From Defluviicoccus sp. (lineage in GTDB: Bacteria > Pseudomonadota > Alphaproteobacteria > Rhodospirillales > Defluviicoccaceae): DNA of 64,000 nucleotides. A program made the position numbers and the translations under genes. Positions 1 to 9,834 of the stretch are shown here, one piece after another; position 1 is the first letter of the stretch; every line of letters starts with the position of its first letter. The stretch lies in contig JARSSM010000001.1 of assembly GCA_029624735.1 (NCBI GenBank), positions 162,106-226,105 on the forward strand, given 5' to 3'. The notes beneath the pieces are model-generated. The model ran no database searches. It worked only from the letters and a program-made list of their open reading frames with translations, and had not been told where the DNA came from.

Positions 1-272
1 CGATCAGCAGGCCAATGGGTGCGCAAGGCACTCAAAACCCAAGAACATCCCGATAACACGCCTACAGCCCGGCGGGAAACCCCGCCCTTTCTTATATTTT
101 CTCCCCCACAAGAGAGTGAATTTTCTGTTTTATTGACACAGAGGGCAGTCAAAACTTCTGCTTAGCGCAGAACCGCCCCCTCACACTCAATCATTATTTT
201 CCCAGCGAGCGTTTAGAGCGGAAGGATACGGATCAGGCCGCCGCCACGCAATGAGGCCGAATGGCGAACGAC
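1..272. other. Left-edge stretch without a recognised gene
   Basis: I find no convincing coding region here. The sequence is more AT-rich than its surroundings (runs such as cttatattttctccccc near 91) and contains one short inverted repeat, TTCTGC/GCAGAA, near 154-170. In many alphaproteobacteria dnaA lies downstream of rpsT on the same strand. This could therefore be the leader of a gene just beyond the edge, but I saw no clean DnaA boxes. Confidence 0.35.
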
Positions 273-317
273 AAAAAAAAATCGCTTGACAGGCTAATTG
301 TGACACCTGTCAAGCGA
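273..317 (-). terminator. Rho-independent terminator of rpsT
   Basis: Read on the minus strand, a perfect 12-bp stem (arms 306-317 and 282-293, TCGCTTGACAGG on the plus strand) encloses a 12-nt loop and is followed by a run of nine T (A-tract at 273-281 on the plus strand). It lies about 70 nt past the rpsT stop codon, the right place and orientation to end the ribosomal protein transcript. Confidence 0.88.
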
Positions 318-387
318 CCACTCTCACGTGTAGACGCCAGAATAGAGCTCGGCTTTATTGCTTATTCTTGCGTATCAAACGGTCTGG

Positions 388-654
388 TCAAGCCGACATA
401 CTCTTTATGCGCGCAGACAGACGCGAGAGCCGGCGTGCAACCGTATTCCGGTGGACGAATCCCCTGGCCGCTCCGCGCATGAGTTCCGGCTGCAGGGAAC
501 GAAAAGCGTCCGTCGCCTCCGCCTTGTTGCCGCCGGCGATTGCCGTTTCGACCTTCTTCAGCGAAGTCCGGATACGCGACGTGCGCGTCCGGTTGATGCG
601 CGTCCGCTTTTTCGTCTGCCTGATGCGCTTTTTGGCAGAAGGGTGATGGGCCAT
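388..654 (-). CDS. rpsT: 30S ribosomal protein S20
   Basis: This 88-residue, very basic protein opens [17 protein letters not shown], the hallmark start of bacterial S20, and continues with the R/K-rich helical segments that bind 16S rRNA. Length matches the family (about 87-90 residues). It is a primary-binding protein of the small ribosomal subunit. It is followed by a strong intrinsic terminator and preceded by a 106-nt gap from the enoyl-CoA hydratase gene on the same strand, so it may have its own promoter as well as read-through. Confidence 0.97.
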   Translation of the reverse strand: MAHHPSAKKRIRQTKKRTRINRTRTSRIRTSLKKVETAIAGGNKAEATDAFRSLQPELMRGAARGFVHRNTVARRLSRLSARIKSMSA

Positions 655-760
655 CGCTCAAACGCTCCGTGATTTCCAAGGCTTTGGGGGCAAAAGCCGG
701 CGCCTTCCTTACCTGCGGTGACGCGGGCCGTCAACCGGGCGCGTGACCACGGCTGCCGCC

Positions 761-1537
761 TTAGCGGTTCTGGAAGGCCGGCTTGCGCTTTTCGGCGAAC
801 GCATTCATGCCTTCCTTCTGGTCGGCGGTGGCGAAGATCGAATGGAACAGCCGCCGTTCGAAGCGCATTCCCTCGGAGAGTGGCAGTTCGAACGACCGGT
901 TTACGGACTCCTTGATCATCAGCACCATCGGCCGCGACATTTTGCCGATCGTCTCCGCCATCGCGACCGCCTGCTGCACGAGTTCGGCGGCTGGCACAAC
1001 GCGGCAGACAAGCCCGGCGCGCTCGGCCTCGTCCGCCTTCATCCGCCGGCCAGTCAGGCACAAATCCATCGCCTTCGCCTTGCCGACTGCGCGCGTGAGG
1101 CGCTGCGTGCCGCCGAGGCCGGGAATGGCCGCGATCATGATCTCGGGCTGGCCGAATTCGGCTGTATCAGAGGCGATAATCATGTCGCACATCATCGCGA
1201 GCTCGCAGCCGCCGCCAAGCGCCAGACCGGACACGGCCGCAATCACCGGCTTGCGGCACAGCGAGGCCTTTTCCCACTTCACGGTGAGAAAATCCTCCAG
1301 GTAGCAATCCATGAAGGACTTGTCCTTCATCTCCTTGATATCGGCACCGGCGGCGAAGGCGCGCTCGCTCCCAGTGATGACGATGGCACCGATGGCATCG
1401 TCGCCGTCGAACGCATCGAGCGCTTCGCCCAGCTCCTTCATCAATTGTTGATTCAGCGCGTTCAGTGCCTTGGGTCGATTGAGCGTGATCAGCCCGGCCG
1501 TGCCGCTGGTCGAAACGGTGATGCATTCGTACGTCAT
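761..1537 (-). CDS. Enoyl-CoA hydratase
   Basis: A 258-residue crotonase-fold enzyme that hydrates trans-2-enoyl-CoA in fatty-acid beta-oxidation or related acyl-CoA pathways. The oxyanion-hole segment around GADIKEM (residues 64-70) and ALGGGCELA (106-114) is present. The two catalytic glutamates, E112 and E132, are 20 residues apart, as in the classic mitochondrial enzyme (E144/E164). I chose the ATG at 1537 because a GGAGG-type ribosome site sits just upstream; the open frame runs further to 1609 but the extension is not crotonase-like. It follows mutM on the same strand after 139 nt. Substrate chain length cannot be read from the sequence. Confidence 0.93.
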   Translation of the reverse strand: MTYECITVSTSGTAGLITLNRPKALNALNQQLMKELGEALDAFDGDDAIGAIVITGSERAFAAGADIKEMKDKSFMDCYLEDFLTVKWEKASLCRKPVIAAVSGLALGGGCELAMMCDMIIASDTAEFGQPEIMIAAIPGLGGTQRLTRAVGKAKAMDLCLTGRRMKADEAERAGLVCRVVPAAELVQQAVAMAETIGKMSRPMVLMIKESVNRSFELPLSEGMRFERRLFHSIFATADQKEGMNAFAEKRKPAFQNR

Positions 1538-1676
1538 ACTTCCCTCCGGTCCCTCTTTGCCGATGTCTTGCGATGGCGGGCCGATCGGCGCCGCGCTTGT
1601 CGGCGGCAATTATGGCAAGGGGCCGCGCCCGCGTACAGCGGCGCGGTGCCGCAGCGCAGCGTAAACTTGCGCCGCG

Positions 1677-2513
1677 CTAAAGCTGCCGACGCGGGCAATA
1701 GTAGGTTGCCCGGCCGCCCTGGACCATGCGATGCACACCCCCGGTTGCATCCGTATCGCAGGAGCAGCCAGGACACGGCTGCCCGGCCCGGTCATAAACG
1801 GCGAAGCTGTGCTGGAAGCAACCTAACTCACCCGACGGCTGAACATGATCCTTGAGCGAGGAGCCGCCGGCCGCAATCGCCTCAGCAAACACGGCACCGA
1901 TGGCGGCCGTCAGCCGCGCCAGTCCACGCGCCGGCACACTGCCCGCCGCCCGCGCTGGCGAAAGCCCGGCCCGGAACAGACTCTCAGACGCATAGATGTT
2001 GCCCATGCCGGCGACCACCGCCTGATCCATCAGCGCCGTCTTGAGCGCCGAGCGGCGGCCGGCAAGGCGGGAACGCAAGTAGGCCGGGGTGAAGCCCGCG
2101 CTCAACGGATCGACCCCAAGACCGACCAGGCGCGGATGCCGATCGATCGCGTCCGTCGCAGCGAGGTCCATGAAGCCGAACCGGCGCGGATCGTGAAACG
2201 CAATCTCCGTCCCGGCATCGGTGCCGATGACGAGATGGTCATGGGTCAGACGGCCGGCGTCCGCCCCGAAGCGAAAGCTGCCGGACATGCCGAGATGGAC
2301 CAGCCACACCCAGTCGCCCGTCAAGCTGATGAGCAGGTACTTGCCACGCCGGTCGATGCCGAGGACGCGCTGCCCCTCGATCCGGCGGCCGAAATCGTGC
2401 GGCAGCGGAAACCGCAGGTCTGCCCGGCGGACGACGACGCGGCTCAACGACCGGCCGAGGAGGGCAGGCATCAAACCGCGGCGGACGGTCTCGACTTCGG
2501 GCAGTTCCGGCAT
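1677..2513 (-). CDS. mutM: Formamidopyrimidine-DNA glycosylase (Fpg/MutM)
   Basis: A 278-residue bifunctional glycosylase/AP lyase that removes 8-oxoguanine and formamidopyrimidines. The start [14 protein letters not shown] supplies the catalytic N-terminal proline (P2) and E3. The central K-containing and helix-two-turn-helix parts ([17 protein letters not shown]) are intact. The C-terminal zinc finger is unusual. The first pair CPGC is followed by an extra Cys (CSC), and the final pair, normally CPxC, reads CPRR, so the fourth zinc ligand is an arginine. It is divergent from ubiE across a 47-nt gap that must hold both promoters. Confidence 0.95.
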   Translation of the reverse strand: MPELPEVETVRRGLMPALLGRSLSRVVVRRADLRFPLPHDFGRRIEGQRVLGIDRRGKYLLISLTGDWVWLVHLGMSGSFRFGADAGRLTHDHLVIGTDAGTEIAFHDPRRFGFMDLAATDAIDRHPRLVGLGVDPLSAGFTPAYLRSRLAGRRSALKTALMDQAVVAGMGNIYASESLFRAGLSPARAAGSVPARGLARLTAAIGAVFAEAIAAGGSSLKDHVQPSGELGCFQHSFAVYDRAGQPCPGCSCDTDATGGVHRMVQGGRATYYCPRRQL

Positions 2514-2560
2514 CGGCGCAAGGTAGCGCCGCCGCGCGGCTTCCGCTATGGTCCGCTGCC

Positions 2561-3346
2561 ATGTCCGTCACCGACAATCCCAACACCCCGCAGCCACCGG
2601 CCGCGCCCGCGGAGGAAACCACGCATTTTGGGTTTCGTACCGTCGGCGTGACCGAGAAGCCTTCGCTCGTGCGCGACGTCTTTGACAGCGTCGCCACCCG
2701 CTACGATCTCATGAACGACCTGATGAGCGGCGGCATTCACCGCTTCTGGAAGGCGGCGATGATCGACTGGCTCAACCCACGTCCCGGCATGACGCTCCTG
2801 GACGTCGGCGGCGGTACCGGCGACATCGCCTTCCGCTTCCGCGATCGCGGCGGCGGACAGGTCATCGTGTGCGATGTCAACGCGCCGATGCTGGCCCACG
2901 GCCGCGACCGCGCCATCGACCGCGGCTTCGTGCGCGAAATTGCCTGGGTCTGTGGCGACGCCGAACGGCTGCCGATCGCCGACGGTGCCGTCGACGCCTA
3001 TGCGACCGCCTTTTGCCTGCGCAATGTTACGCACGTCGATCGAGCCCTTCGAGAGGCGCGCCGCGTGCTGAAACCGGGCGGGCGGTTCCTTTGCCTCGAG
3101 TTCAGCCGCGTCGCCATGCCGGTTCTCGACCGCCTCTATGACGCCTACTCGTTCAGCGTCCTGCCGCTCCTGGGCCGTTTTGTTGCCGGCAACGCCGAGG
3201 CCTATCGCTACCTGGCGGAGAGCATTCGCCGGTTCCCGTCGCAGGAGCGGTTCGCCGGCATGATCTCGGACGCCGGCCTCGACCTGGTCAAGTACCGCAA
3301 CCTTTCGGGTGGCATCGTCGCCATGCATTCCGCATGGCGGACGTGA
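2561..3346 (+). CDS. ubiE: Ubiquinone/menaquinone biosynthesis C-methyltransferase
   Basis: A 261-residue class I SAM-dependent methyltransferase that C-methylates the demethoxy-benzoquinol (or demethylmenaquinol) ring. The SAM-binding motif I reads [13 protein letters not shown] (residues about 78-90). Family signatures [19 protein letters not shown] near residue 45 and [23 protein letters not shown] near 150 are clear UbiE marks. It begins an evident ubiE-ubiB cluster, with ubiB starting 22 nt after its stop. The N-terminal roughly 25 residues are Pro/Ala-rich and variable. Confidence 0.96.
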   Translation: MSVTDNPNTPQPPAAPAEETTHFGFRTVGVTEKPSLVRDVFDSVATRYDLMNDLMSGGIHRFWKAAMIDWLNPRPGMTLLDVGGGTGDIAFRFRDRGGGQVIVCDVNAPMLAHGRDRAIDRGFVREIAWVCGDAERLPIADGAVDAYATAFCLRNVTHVDRALREARRVLKPGGRFLCLEFSRVAMPVLDRLYDAYSFSVLPLLGRFVAGNAEAYRYLAESIRRFPSQERFAGMISDAGLDLVKYRNLSGGIVAMHSAWRT

Positions 3347-3368
3347 TCGCCGCATCGCCGCCGCTGCC

Positions 3369-4901
3369 ATGATCCGCCCGCTGCGCAACATGGGACGGCT
3401 GGTCGTGCTGGCGCGGACGCTGGCGCGGCACGACGCCCTGTTCGTTTTCGAGGGCTTAGGGGTTGCCCAGCCGCTTGCCGCCGCCGCGCGGCTCGTGTTC
3501 TGGAGCCGTGCCCCCGGCCGGCCTGGGCAGCGCCTTGCTCAAGCGCTGAATGAAGCCGGGCCATCGTTCATCAAGCTCGGCCAAGCCCTGTCGACCCGTG
3601 CCGATCTGCTGGGTGAGGCCCTGGCAGCCGACCTTTCCGAACTGCAGGATCGCCTGCCGCCCTTTCCGGGCAGCATTGCGCGGCAGACCATTGAGGCCGA
3701 GCTGGGGCAGCCGGTGGAATGCCTGTTCCGCTCCTTCGACGATACCCCCGTTGCCGCGGCATCGATCGCGCAAGTCCATTTCGCCGTCGACAGCGACGGG
3801 CGCGAGGTTGCGGTCAAGGTCCTGCGGCCGGGAATCGAACAGGCCCTCAAGCGCGACCTCGACCTGTTCTACTGGATCGCCGGCCTGATCGAGGCCGCGG
3901 TGCCGGCGTGGCGCCGCCTGCGGCCGCGCGAGTCGATCGCCACTTTCGCCGCCACGGTCGAAATGGAGATGGACCTGCGGTTCGAAGCGTCGGCCGCCTG
4001 CGAACTGGCGGAGAACTTTGCCGGCGACGCGAGCTTCAAGGTGCCGGCCATCGACTGGCGCCGCACGGCCCGCCGCGTGCTGACGAGCGAGCGGATCAGC
4101 GGCATCCCGATTGACGAGCGCGACGCCTTGATCGCCGCCGGGCACGATCCGGAATCCTTGCTGGCGCGCGCGGCGACGATGTTCTTTTTCCAAGTCTTCC
4201 GCGACGGCTTCTTTCATGCCGACCTGCATCCCGGCAACCTGTTCGTCCGCCCCGACGGCTCGATCGCAGCCGTCGACTTCGGCATCATGGGCAGGCTCGA
4301 CCGCAAGGCGCGCCGGCACCTGGGCGAGCTTCTGCTGGCCTTCCTCACCCGCGATTACCAGCGCGCGGCCGAGGTTCACCTCGAGGCTGGCTGGATCCCG
4401 CAGGATCTCTCGGTTGCAACCTTTGCCCAGGCTTGCCGCTCGATCGCCGAGCCGATCATGGACAAGCCGCAGAATGAGATCTCGATGGCACGGCTGCTGG
4501 GCCATCTGTTTCAGGTCACTGAGCAGTTCGCCATGACCACGCAGCCGGAACTCCTGCTGCTGCAGAAGACGATGCTGCTGGCGGAAGGAACCGGGCGCAA
4601 GCTGTGCCCGGAAGCGAACATGTGGTACCTGGCGCGGCCCTTGATCCAGGACTGGGTCGCAGCGAGCTTCGGGCCGGAGCAGCAGCTCCGCCGGGCCGTT
4701 GATGACGTCCGCGCCGGCATCGCACGTCTGCCGGAAGCGGTCCGACAGGCCGAACGCGGGCTGAGCGCCCTTGCCGAGGGAACACTGCGGCTGCATCCGG
4801 ACTCCCTGGCCCGGCTCGGCGGCAGCCCGCGCTGGCAGCCGCCGGCGTGGCTCGCCTGGGCGCTTCTCACGGTTGCGGTGCTCGCACTGTTGTTCCGCTA
4901 A
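3369..4901 (+). CDS. ubiB: ABC1/UbiB-family atypical kinase of ubiquinone biosynthesis
   Basis: A 510-residue UbiB/ADCK protein needed for ubiquinone biosynthesis; it is an atypical ATPase rather than a classical protein kinase. The KxGQ region (SFIKLGQALSTRADLL), the Ala-rich loop AAASIAQVH, the catalytic-loop equivalent FHADLHPGNLF and the metal site AAVDFGIMGRL are visible. Two hydrophobic helices close the protein (WLAWALLTVAVLALLF), anchoring it in the inner membrane. I use the ATG at 3369; an upstream in-frame ATG at 3309 would overlap ubiE and adds an uncharacteristic N-terminus. Confidence 0.94.
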   Translation: MIRPLRNMGRLVVLARTLARHDALFVFEGLGVAQPLAAAARLVFWSRAPGRPGQRLAQALNEAGPSFIKLGQALSTRADLLGEALAADLSELQDRLPPFPGSIARQTIEAELGQPVECLFRSFDDTPVAAASIAQVHFAVDSDGREVAVKVLRPGIEQALKRDLDLFYWIAGLIEAAVPAWRRLRPRESIATFAATVEMEMDLRFEASAACELAENFAGDASFKVPAIDWRRTARRVLTSERISGIPIDERDALIAAGHDPESLLARAATMFFFQVFRDGFFHADLHPGNLFVRPDGSIAAVDFGIMGRLDRKARRHLGELLLAFLTRDYQRAAEVHLEAGWIPQDLSVATFAQACRSIAEPIMDKPQNEISMARLLGHLFQVTEQFAMTTQPELLLLQKTMLLAEGTGRKLCPEANMWYLARPLIQDWVAASFGPEQQLRRAVDDVRAGIARLPEAVRQAERGLSALAEGTLRLHPDSLARLGGSPRWQPPAWLAWALLTVAVLALLFR

Positions 4902-4983
4902 GAGGATCGAGCCGCCGCTCGCGGTGGCACGCGTCCTCCGCCACGCCGATGCGTGCTTTTCTGACCTCGCCTCCGGTCTGTTC

Positions 4984-5011
4984 TTGCCTCTGGGCGGGAT
5001 CGCTCTACAAT
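4984..5011 (+). promoter_or_regulatory. Sigma-70-like promoter of coaBC-dut
   Basis: TTGCCT at 4984-4989 and TACAAT at 5006-5011 are separated by 16 nt in the 145-nt gap between ubiB and coaBC. They are followed by a purine-rich leader and the coaBC start at 5047. The match is good for a GC-rich genome but is unproven. Confidence 0.5.
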
Positions 5012-5046
5012 CAACAACACAGGAAAAGAGTGAAAACTGGCTGCGT

Positions 5047-6261
5047 ATGTCGCCGCTCGTGGGAAAAAGAATTCTGCTGGTCATCTCCGGTGGGATTGCC
5101 GCGTACAAGTGCCTGGAGCTGATCCGGTCCCTGCGCGCGGCCGGCGCCTCGGTGCGAGCCGTTTTGACGCCAGCGGCAACACAGTTCGTCACTCCGCTCT
5201 CTGTTGCCGCAATAACCGAAGACAAGGTGTTCACCGATCTGTTTTCGTTGACCGACGAGAGCGAGATGGGCCACATCCGGCTGTCGCGCGAGGCCGATCT
5301 CGTCGTCGTTGCGCCTGCGACCGCGGACCTGTTGGCGCGCATGGCAGCCGGCATGGCCAACGATCTCGCACTCACCGCGCTCCTTGCCACCGACAAGCCG
5401 ATCCTCGCCGCCCCGGCCATGAACGTTCGCATGTGGGAACATGCGGCAACGCAGGCCAACGTCGCGACGCTGGCCGGCCGCGGCGTCCGCTTCGTCGGGC
5501 CGGACGTGGGCGATATGGCCTGCGGCGAATACGGGCCGGGCCGGATGGCGGAGCCAGACGAGATCCTTGCCGCGATCGCCCAGCATTTCGCCTACGGCCA
5601 GCGCCTTGCCAACCGAAGGGCGCTTGTCACCAGCGGGCCGACGCGCGAACCGCTCGATCCCGTCCGCTTCTTGAGCAACCGCTCGTCCGGGCGGCAGGGG
5701 CATGCCATCGCCGCGGCGCTCGCCCGCTTCGGGGCGCGGACACAGCTCGTCTCCGGCCCGACCGCACTGCCCGATCCGCCGGCGGTCGAGGTTGTCCGCG
5801 TGGAAACGGCCCAGCAGATGCTGGCGGCATGCGAACAGGCGCTCCCCGTCGATATCGCCGTCTGCGCGGCGGCCGTGAGCGACTGGCGGGCGGCAGAACC
5901 GCAGCCGGATAAGATCAAGAAGCAAGCGGGCGCCGCACCGGAGCCGCTCCGGCTGGTCGAAAACCCGGACATCCTCGCCACCTTGAGCCGCGCCACCGCC
6001 AACCGGCCGGCGCTTGTCATCGGCTTTGCCGCGGAAACCAGCCGCCTTCTCGACAACGCTGTTGAAAAGCGCCGGCGCAAGGGCTGCGACTGGATCCTCG
6101 CCAACGACGTATCCCCAGCGACCGGCACCTTCGGCGGCGAGACCAACGAAATTCACCTGATCAGCGCCGGCGGGACCGAGCTCTGGCCCCGCATGAGCAA
6201 GGAAGCGGTCGCCGAGCGCCTCGCGTTCGCGATCGCCGAAGCCCTGGAGGCTCACCCATGA
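5047..6261 (+). CDS. coaBC: Bifunctional phosphopantothenoylcysteine decarboxylase / phosphopantothenate-cysteine ligase
   Basis: A 404-residue enzyme joining cysteine to 4'-phosphopantothenate (CoaB half) and decarboxylating the product (CoaC half) on the way to coenzyme A. The flavoprotein CoaC half opens [17 protein letters not shown] and carries the catalytic-His segment around [19 protein letters not shown], the PAMN motif and the active-site Cys in [14 protein letters not shown]. The CoaB half starts near residue 185 ([19 protein letters not shown]) and has the dimer motif [10 protein letters not shown]. Start chosen at the ATG immediately before the [10 protein letters not shown] segment; longer in-frame extension into ubiB is spurious. 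It overlaps dut by 4 nt. Confidence 0.96.
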   Translation: MSPLVGKRILLVISGGIAAYKCLELIRSLRAAGASVRAVLTPAATQFVTPLSVAAITEDKVFTDLFSLTDESEMGHIRLSREADLVVVAPATADLLARMAAGMANDLALTALLATDKPILAAPAMNVRMWEHAATQANVATLAGRGVRFVGPDVGDMACGEYGPGRMAEPDEILAAIAQHFAYGQRLANRRALVTSGPTREPLDPVRFLSNRSSGRQGHAIAAALARFGARTQLVSGPTALPDPPAVEVVRVETAQQMLAACEQALPVDIAVCAAAVSDWRAAEPQPDKIKKQAGAAPEPLRLVENPDILATLSRATANRPALVIGFAAETSRLLDNAVEKRRRKGCDWILANDVSPATGTFGGETNEIHLISAGGTELWPRMSKEAVAERLAFAIAEALEAHP

Positions 6262-6746
6262 GACCACTGCTCGGTCCTGCGGCTGTCCTCGTCCGCCAGC
6301 TGCCGCACGGAGCCGGGCTGCCGCTGCCCTCGTACGCGACGGCGGGCAGCGCCGGCCTTGACTTGGCTGCCGCCGTCGAGGCGCCGATCGAGCTCGCCCC
6401 GGGAGGCCGTGCACTGGTGCCAACCGGCATCGCGATCGCCCTGCCGCCGGGCTACGAGGGTCAGGTGCGGCCGCGATCCGGGCTTGCCGCGCGGCACGGC
6501 TTAACCGTCCTCAACAGCCCCGGCACCGTCGACAGCGACTATCGCGGCGAGGTGGCGGTCATCCTGATCAACCTTGGCCAATCTCCCTTCCGCGTGGAGC
6601 GCGGTTTGCGGATCGCCCAGCTGGTGATCGCCCCGGTGACAGCGGCCCAGCTCTGCGCGGTTGCCGAGCTGCCCGGCAGCAGCCGTGGCGAGGGCGGCTT
6701 CGGTTCGACCGGGAGCAACGTCACCAGTGCCGACGGCCCGGCGTAA
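6258..6746 (+). CDS. dut: Deoxyuridine 5'-triphosphate nucleotidohydrolase (dUTPase)
   Basis: A 162-residue trimeric dUTPase that converts dUTP to dUMP and pyrophosphate, preventing uracil incorporation into DNA. All five motifs are readable: AGSAGLDL (I), RPRSGLA (II), [12 protein letters not shown] (III), GLRIAQLVI (IV) and GEGGFGSTG (V, the flexible C-terminal arm). Its ATG overlaps the coaBC stop (ATGA), indicating translational coupling; this coaBC-dut order is common in proteobacteria. Confidence 0.97.
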   Translation: MRPLLGPAAVLVRQLPHGAGLPLPSYATAGSAGLDLAAAVEAPIELAPGGRALVPTGIAIALPPGYEGQVRPRSGLAARHGLTVLNSPGTVDSDYRGEVAVILINLGQSPFRVERGLRIAQLVIAPVTAAQLCAVAELPGSSRGEGGFGSTGSNVTSADGPA

Positions 6747-6750
6747 CACC

Positions 6751-7206
6751 ATGCTTGGGATGTCACGCAAGGTCCTGTTTGCGATCGAGGCAGTGCTCGA
6801 CATCGCCTACCATGCCGGCTCGGAGCCGGTTCAGAGCCGCGAGATCACCCGCCGGCAGGGCATTCCCCGGCGCTATCTGGAGCAGGCCCTGCAGAGCCTG
6901 GTGCGCGACGGCATCTTAGTCGGCGTGCGCGGTCCACGCGGCGGCTACCGGCTCGCACGCGAGCGCCGGCGCATCACCGTGGGCGAGATCGTCCGCGTCG
7001 TGCGCCCGGTCGAGAACGAGGATGATCCGCTGCAGGACGGCCCGACGTCGCCACTCGGCTGCCAGGTGGTGCGACCGCTGTGGCTCGATCTGCAGGGCGA
7101 GGTGATGCTGCAACTGGACCGGATCACGCTTGACGACTTGTGCGGGCGGGCCAACGCGGCCGGGATCGTCAGCGAAGGCAGACAGGCGATCGACTTCGTC
7201 ATCTAG
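6751..7206 (+). CDS. Rrf2-family transcriptional regulator
   Basis: A 151-residue winged-helix regulator of the Rrf2/IscR/CymR group, with the typical recognition region [20 protein letters not shown] and wing [14 protein letters not shown]. Only two cysteines are present (one in LGCQVV, one in DLCGR), not the closely spaced Cys triad that holds the Fe-S cluster in IscR and NsrR. An Fe-S sensing role is therefore unlikely. It lies 4 nt after dut and 76 nt before cysK. A CymR-like role in cysteine or sulfur control is plausible by context but inferred. Confidence 0.87.
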   Translation: MLGMSRKVLFAIEAVLDIAYHAGSEPVQSREITRRQGIPRRYLEQALQSLVRDGILVGVRGPRGGYRLARERRRITVGEIVRVVRPVENEDDPLQDGPTSPLGCQVVRPLWLDLQGEVMLQLDRITLDDLCGRANAAGIVSEGRQAIDFVI

Positions 7207-7282
7207 CGGCAGGGCGGCTGCCCCCAGGCAGCACCGTCATTGGGGGCGGCGGACAACAGAAGTGGAAAGGGATCGTTGCGAC

Positions 7283-8272
7283 ATGGACGAGACAGCGCAG
7301 CAGGCGCCGACAGCCGATGCCATCGGCCACGGCCGGATTTTCGACAGCATTCTCGACACGATCGGCAACACGCCGCTGGTGCGGCTGAAGAAGCTCGCCG
7401 CCGATGCCGGCTGCGTAGCGCAGCTCACGGCCAAGTGCGAGTTCTTCAATCCCCTGAGTTCGGTCAAGGACCGCATCGGCTTGTCGATGATCCGCGATGC
7501 CGAGGCAGCCGGCCGGATCAAGCCCGGCACCGTCCTGGTCGAGCCGACTTCCGGCAACACCGGCATCGCGCTTGCTTTCGTCTGTGCGGCGCGCGGCTAC
7601 CGGCTGATCCTCACGATGCCGGAGAGCATGTCGATCGAGCGGCGCAAGATGCTGGCGCTCCTGGGCGCCGAGATCGTCCTGACGCCGGCCGCCAAGGGCA
7701 TGTCCGGTGCGATCGCCCGCGCCGAGGAGATCGTCAAGTCGACGCCGGGCGCCATGATGCCGCAGCAGTTCGCCAACCCGGCCAATCCGGAGATTCATCG
7801 CCGCACCACGGCGGAGGAAATCTGGCGCGATACCGCCGGCCAAGTCGACGTCATGATTTCCGGCGTCGGCACCGGCGGCACGCTTACGGGGTGCGCCGAG
7901 GTGATCAAGGCGCGGCGGCCCGGATTCCGCATGGTCGCGGTTGAACCCGAAGACAGCCCCGTGCTCTCGGGCGGTGTACCGGGTCCGCACAAGATCCAAG
8001 GCATCGGCGCCGGTTTCATTCCTGCCATTCTTAACACGTCGCTGATCGACGAAATCATCAAGGTCGGCAACGAGACAGCCTTCGCAACGGCGCGCCGGGT
8101 GGCGAAGCTCGAAGGGCTGCCGGTTGGGATCTCGTCTGGTGCTGCGCTGGCGGCCGCGATCGAGGTCGGCCGCCGGCCGGAGATGGCGGGCAAGCTGATC
8201 GTCGTCCTGCTGGCATCGTGCGCGGAACGCTATCTTTCGACCGCCCTGTTCGATGGCACCAGCGTCGAGTAG
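7283..8272 (+). CDS. cysK: Cysteine synthase A (O-acetylserine sulfhydrylase)
   Basis: A 329-residue PLP enzyme of the fold-type II family making L-cysteine from O-acetylserine and sulfide. The signature [11 protein letters not shown], the PLP lysine in [11 protein letters not shown], the phosphate/substrate loop [11 protein letters not shown] and the glycine-rich PLP phosphate cradle [10 protein letters not shown] are all present. The ATG at 7283 sits behind a purine-rich AAGGGA; a 15-residue N-terminal extension precedes the usual start of the fold. Followed at 36 nt by a ThiF/MoeB-type gene, forming a sulfur-metabolism group with the Rrf2 regulator ahead. Confidence 0.95.
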   Translation: MDETAQQAPTADAIGHGRIFDSILDTIGNTPLVRLKKLAADAGCVAQLTAKCEFFNPLSSVKDRIGLSMIRDAEAAGRIKPGTVLVEPTSGNTGIALAFVCAARGYRLILTMPESMSIERRKMLALLGAEIVLTPAAKGMSGAIARAEEIVKSTPGAMMPQQFANPANPEIHRRTTAEEIWRDTAGQVDVMISGVGTGGTLTGCAEVIKARRPGFRMVAVEPEDSPVLSGGVPGPHKIQGIGAGFIPAILNTSLIDEIIKVGNETAFATARRVAKLEGLPVGISSGAALAAAIEVGRRPEMAGKLIVVLLASCAERYLSTALFDGTSVE

Positions 8273-8308
8273 CGGTGCCGGCCGATCGGGGCGGAGGCCA
8301 GGCCGCTG

Positions 8309-9148
8309 ATGGGTTTGACCGAAGCGCAGATCCAACGCTACGCCCGGCACATCCTCCTGGATGAAATCGGCGGCCACGGCCAGGCCCGCTTGCTCGCATC
8401 GCGGGTCCTGGTCGTCGGTGCCGGTGGCCTGGGCTCACCGCTGCTGATGTATCTTGCTGCCGCCGGCGTCGGCACGATCGGCATCGTCGATAGCGACCAG
8501 GTCGACTTGAGCAACCTGCAGCGGCAGATCGTCCATCCGACGGCGCGCATCGGCCAAGCCAAGGTCGCAAGCGCGCACGCCACCCTCGCCGCCATCAATC
8601 CGGAGATCCGCATCATCGAGCACGCCGTCCGGCTTGATGCCACCAATGCCGGCAGCCTGATTGCCGGCTACGACATTGTCGCCGACGGCTCGGATAACTT
8701 CCCGACCCGCTTCCTCGTCAACGACGCCTGCTTTTTCGGCCGCAAGCCGCTTGTCTCCGGCGCCATCCTGCGCTTCGACGGCCAGGTGGCCACGTTCAAG
8801 CCCTATGCTGGCGACCCGGACGGCGGCCATCTGCCGTGCTACCGCTGCCTTTACGGCGGCCCGCCGCCGGCCGGAGAAGTGCCGTCGTGCGCCGAGGCGG
8901 GCGTGCTGGGCGCGTTCTGCGGCGTCGTCGGTTCGCTCCAGGCAACGGAGGTGATCAAGGAACTGCTGGGCATCGGCGACAGTCTCGCCGGCTGGCTTGT
9001 CATCCTTGATGCCCTCGGCAGCCGGTTCCGAAAAGTGCGGGTGAAAGCCGATCCGGGTTGCCCTCTGTGCGGCGAGACACCAACGATTCGCCGGCTTGAA
9101 AAAGAAGCGGGCGCGACGGCTGGGAATGCGGCGATCTGTCATGGGTGA
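8309..9148 (+). CDS. moeB: HesA/MoeB/ThiF-family adenylyltransferase (E1-like)
   Basis: A 279-residue ubiquitin-E1-like enzyme that adenylates the C-terminal glycine of a sulfur carrier such as MoaD or ThiS. The nucleotide-binding motif GAGGLGSPLLMYLAAAG and the following DSDQVDLSNLQRQ are canonical. The zinc-binding cysteine pairs CYRC and CPLC (near residues 178 and 250) are present. It lacks the C-terminal rhodanese domain of longer homologues. Whether the partner is MoaD (molybdenum cofactor) or ThiS cannot be decided. The 3' end overlaps the next ORF by 8 nt. Confidence 0.9.
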   Translation: MGLTEAQIQRYARHILLDEIGGHGQARLLASRVLVVGAGGLGSPLLMYLAAAGVGTIGIVDSDQVDLSNLQRQIVHPTARIGQAKVASAHATLAAINPEIRIIEHAVRLDATNAGSLIAGYDIVADGSDNFPTRFLVNDACFFGRKPLVSGAILRFDGQVATFKPYAGDPDGGHLPCYRCLYGGPPPAGEVPSCAEAGVLGAFCGVVGSLQATEVIKELLGIGDSLAGWLVILDALGSRFRKVRVKADPGCPLCGETPTIRRLEKEAGATAGNAAICHG

Positions 9149-9578
9149 CGCCAGCCTGCCGGGGCTGTCGCTCATCGTCTTCTCGGGCCAGTATGAGCGG
9201 GTTCACTACGCTCTCGTGCTGGCGGCGGCGGCAGCCGCGATCGACCGGCCGGTAACTTTGTTCTTCACCGGCGCGGCGCTCAACGCTCTACGCGCGCCGC
9301 CCGCGTCCGGCGTCCCCGGCTGGCATGCGCTCGCCGGCAGTGGCGAGCATTCGGCTGCCGCCCTTGACGCCCGCAATGCGTCCCTCGGCGTCGCCACCTT
9401 GCAGAACCTGCTCACCGCGTGCGGCCAACTCGGCGTGCGCTTTCTCGTCTGCGAGATGGGGTTGCGCGCTGCCGAACTGACGGCAGCTGACCTCAGGACT
9501 GACCTTGCGCCCGAATGCGCGGGCGTGGTGACGCTCCTCACCGAAGCCGGCAGCAACCGGACGCTGCTATTCCTCTGA
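9141..9578 (+). CDS. DsrE-like family protein
   Basis: A 145-residue alpha/beta protein resembling the DsrE/DsrF/TusD-like superfamily: an N-terminal strand (LSLIVFSGQYERVHYALVLA), a second strand VTLFFTGAAL, and later helix LQNLLTACGQLGVRFLVCEMG. A Cys in FLVCEMG is at the place often used in sulfur-relay members. Start chosen at the ATG at 9141, overlapping the moeB stop; an upstream in-frame start would lie deep in moeB. The tight coupling to cysK-moeB suggests a sulfur-transfer or peroxiredoxin-like accessory role, which is inference. Confidence 0.75.
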   Translation: MGDASLPGLSLIVFSGQYERVHYALVLAAAAAAIDRPVTLFFTGAALNALRAPPASGVPGWHALAGSGEHSAAALDARNASLGVATLQNLLTACGQLGVRFLVCEMGLRAAELTAADLRTDLAPECAGVVTLLTEAGSNRTLLFL

Positions 9579-9834
9579 TCGGCCGCTGACGCGCGGTGCC
9601 TCGTGACGGGCCCGCTGCGGGAAGGCTCGGAAGGGAGGGTGATGAGCCTTCCCGCGTGGGGGCCGGGGAGGAAATGGCGAACACACGGAGGGCGTTCGCA
9701 AGCGCGGTGATATAGGACTATATTCGTTTCGTCAACTCTTTTTCCTATACGGGCGCGGTTTCTTGACTCGACGTCCGTGCTGGTTTGAGGGTAGCTGTTG
9801 CCCGCCGCAGTGAGGCGCAGGAGGAGATCACGAC
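9579..9834 (+). promoter_or_regulatory. Intergenic leader of the GapR-like gene
   Basis: The 256-nt gap has no convincing ORF. Its 3' half is AT-rich (ggtgatataggactatattcgtttcg at about 9700-9735), consistent with a promoter for the downstream gene. A strong AGGAGGAG ribosome site (about 9819-9826) precedes the GTG start at 9835. Confidence 0.4.

Noticed and set aside
1..272. Possible oriC/DnaA boxes beside rpsT
   Set aside because: Segments such as TTATTGACA near 130 differ from TTATNCACA at a key position, and no cluster of boxes was found.
3456..5459. A 667-codon open frame on the minus strand
   Set aside because: It lies antisense to ubiB and coaBC, both strongly supported. Long antisense frames are expected in GC-rich DNA, and the translation has no domain.
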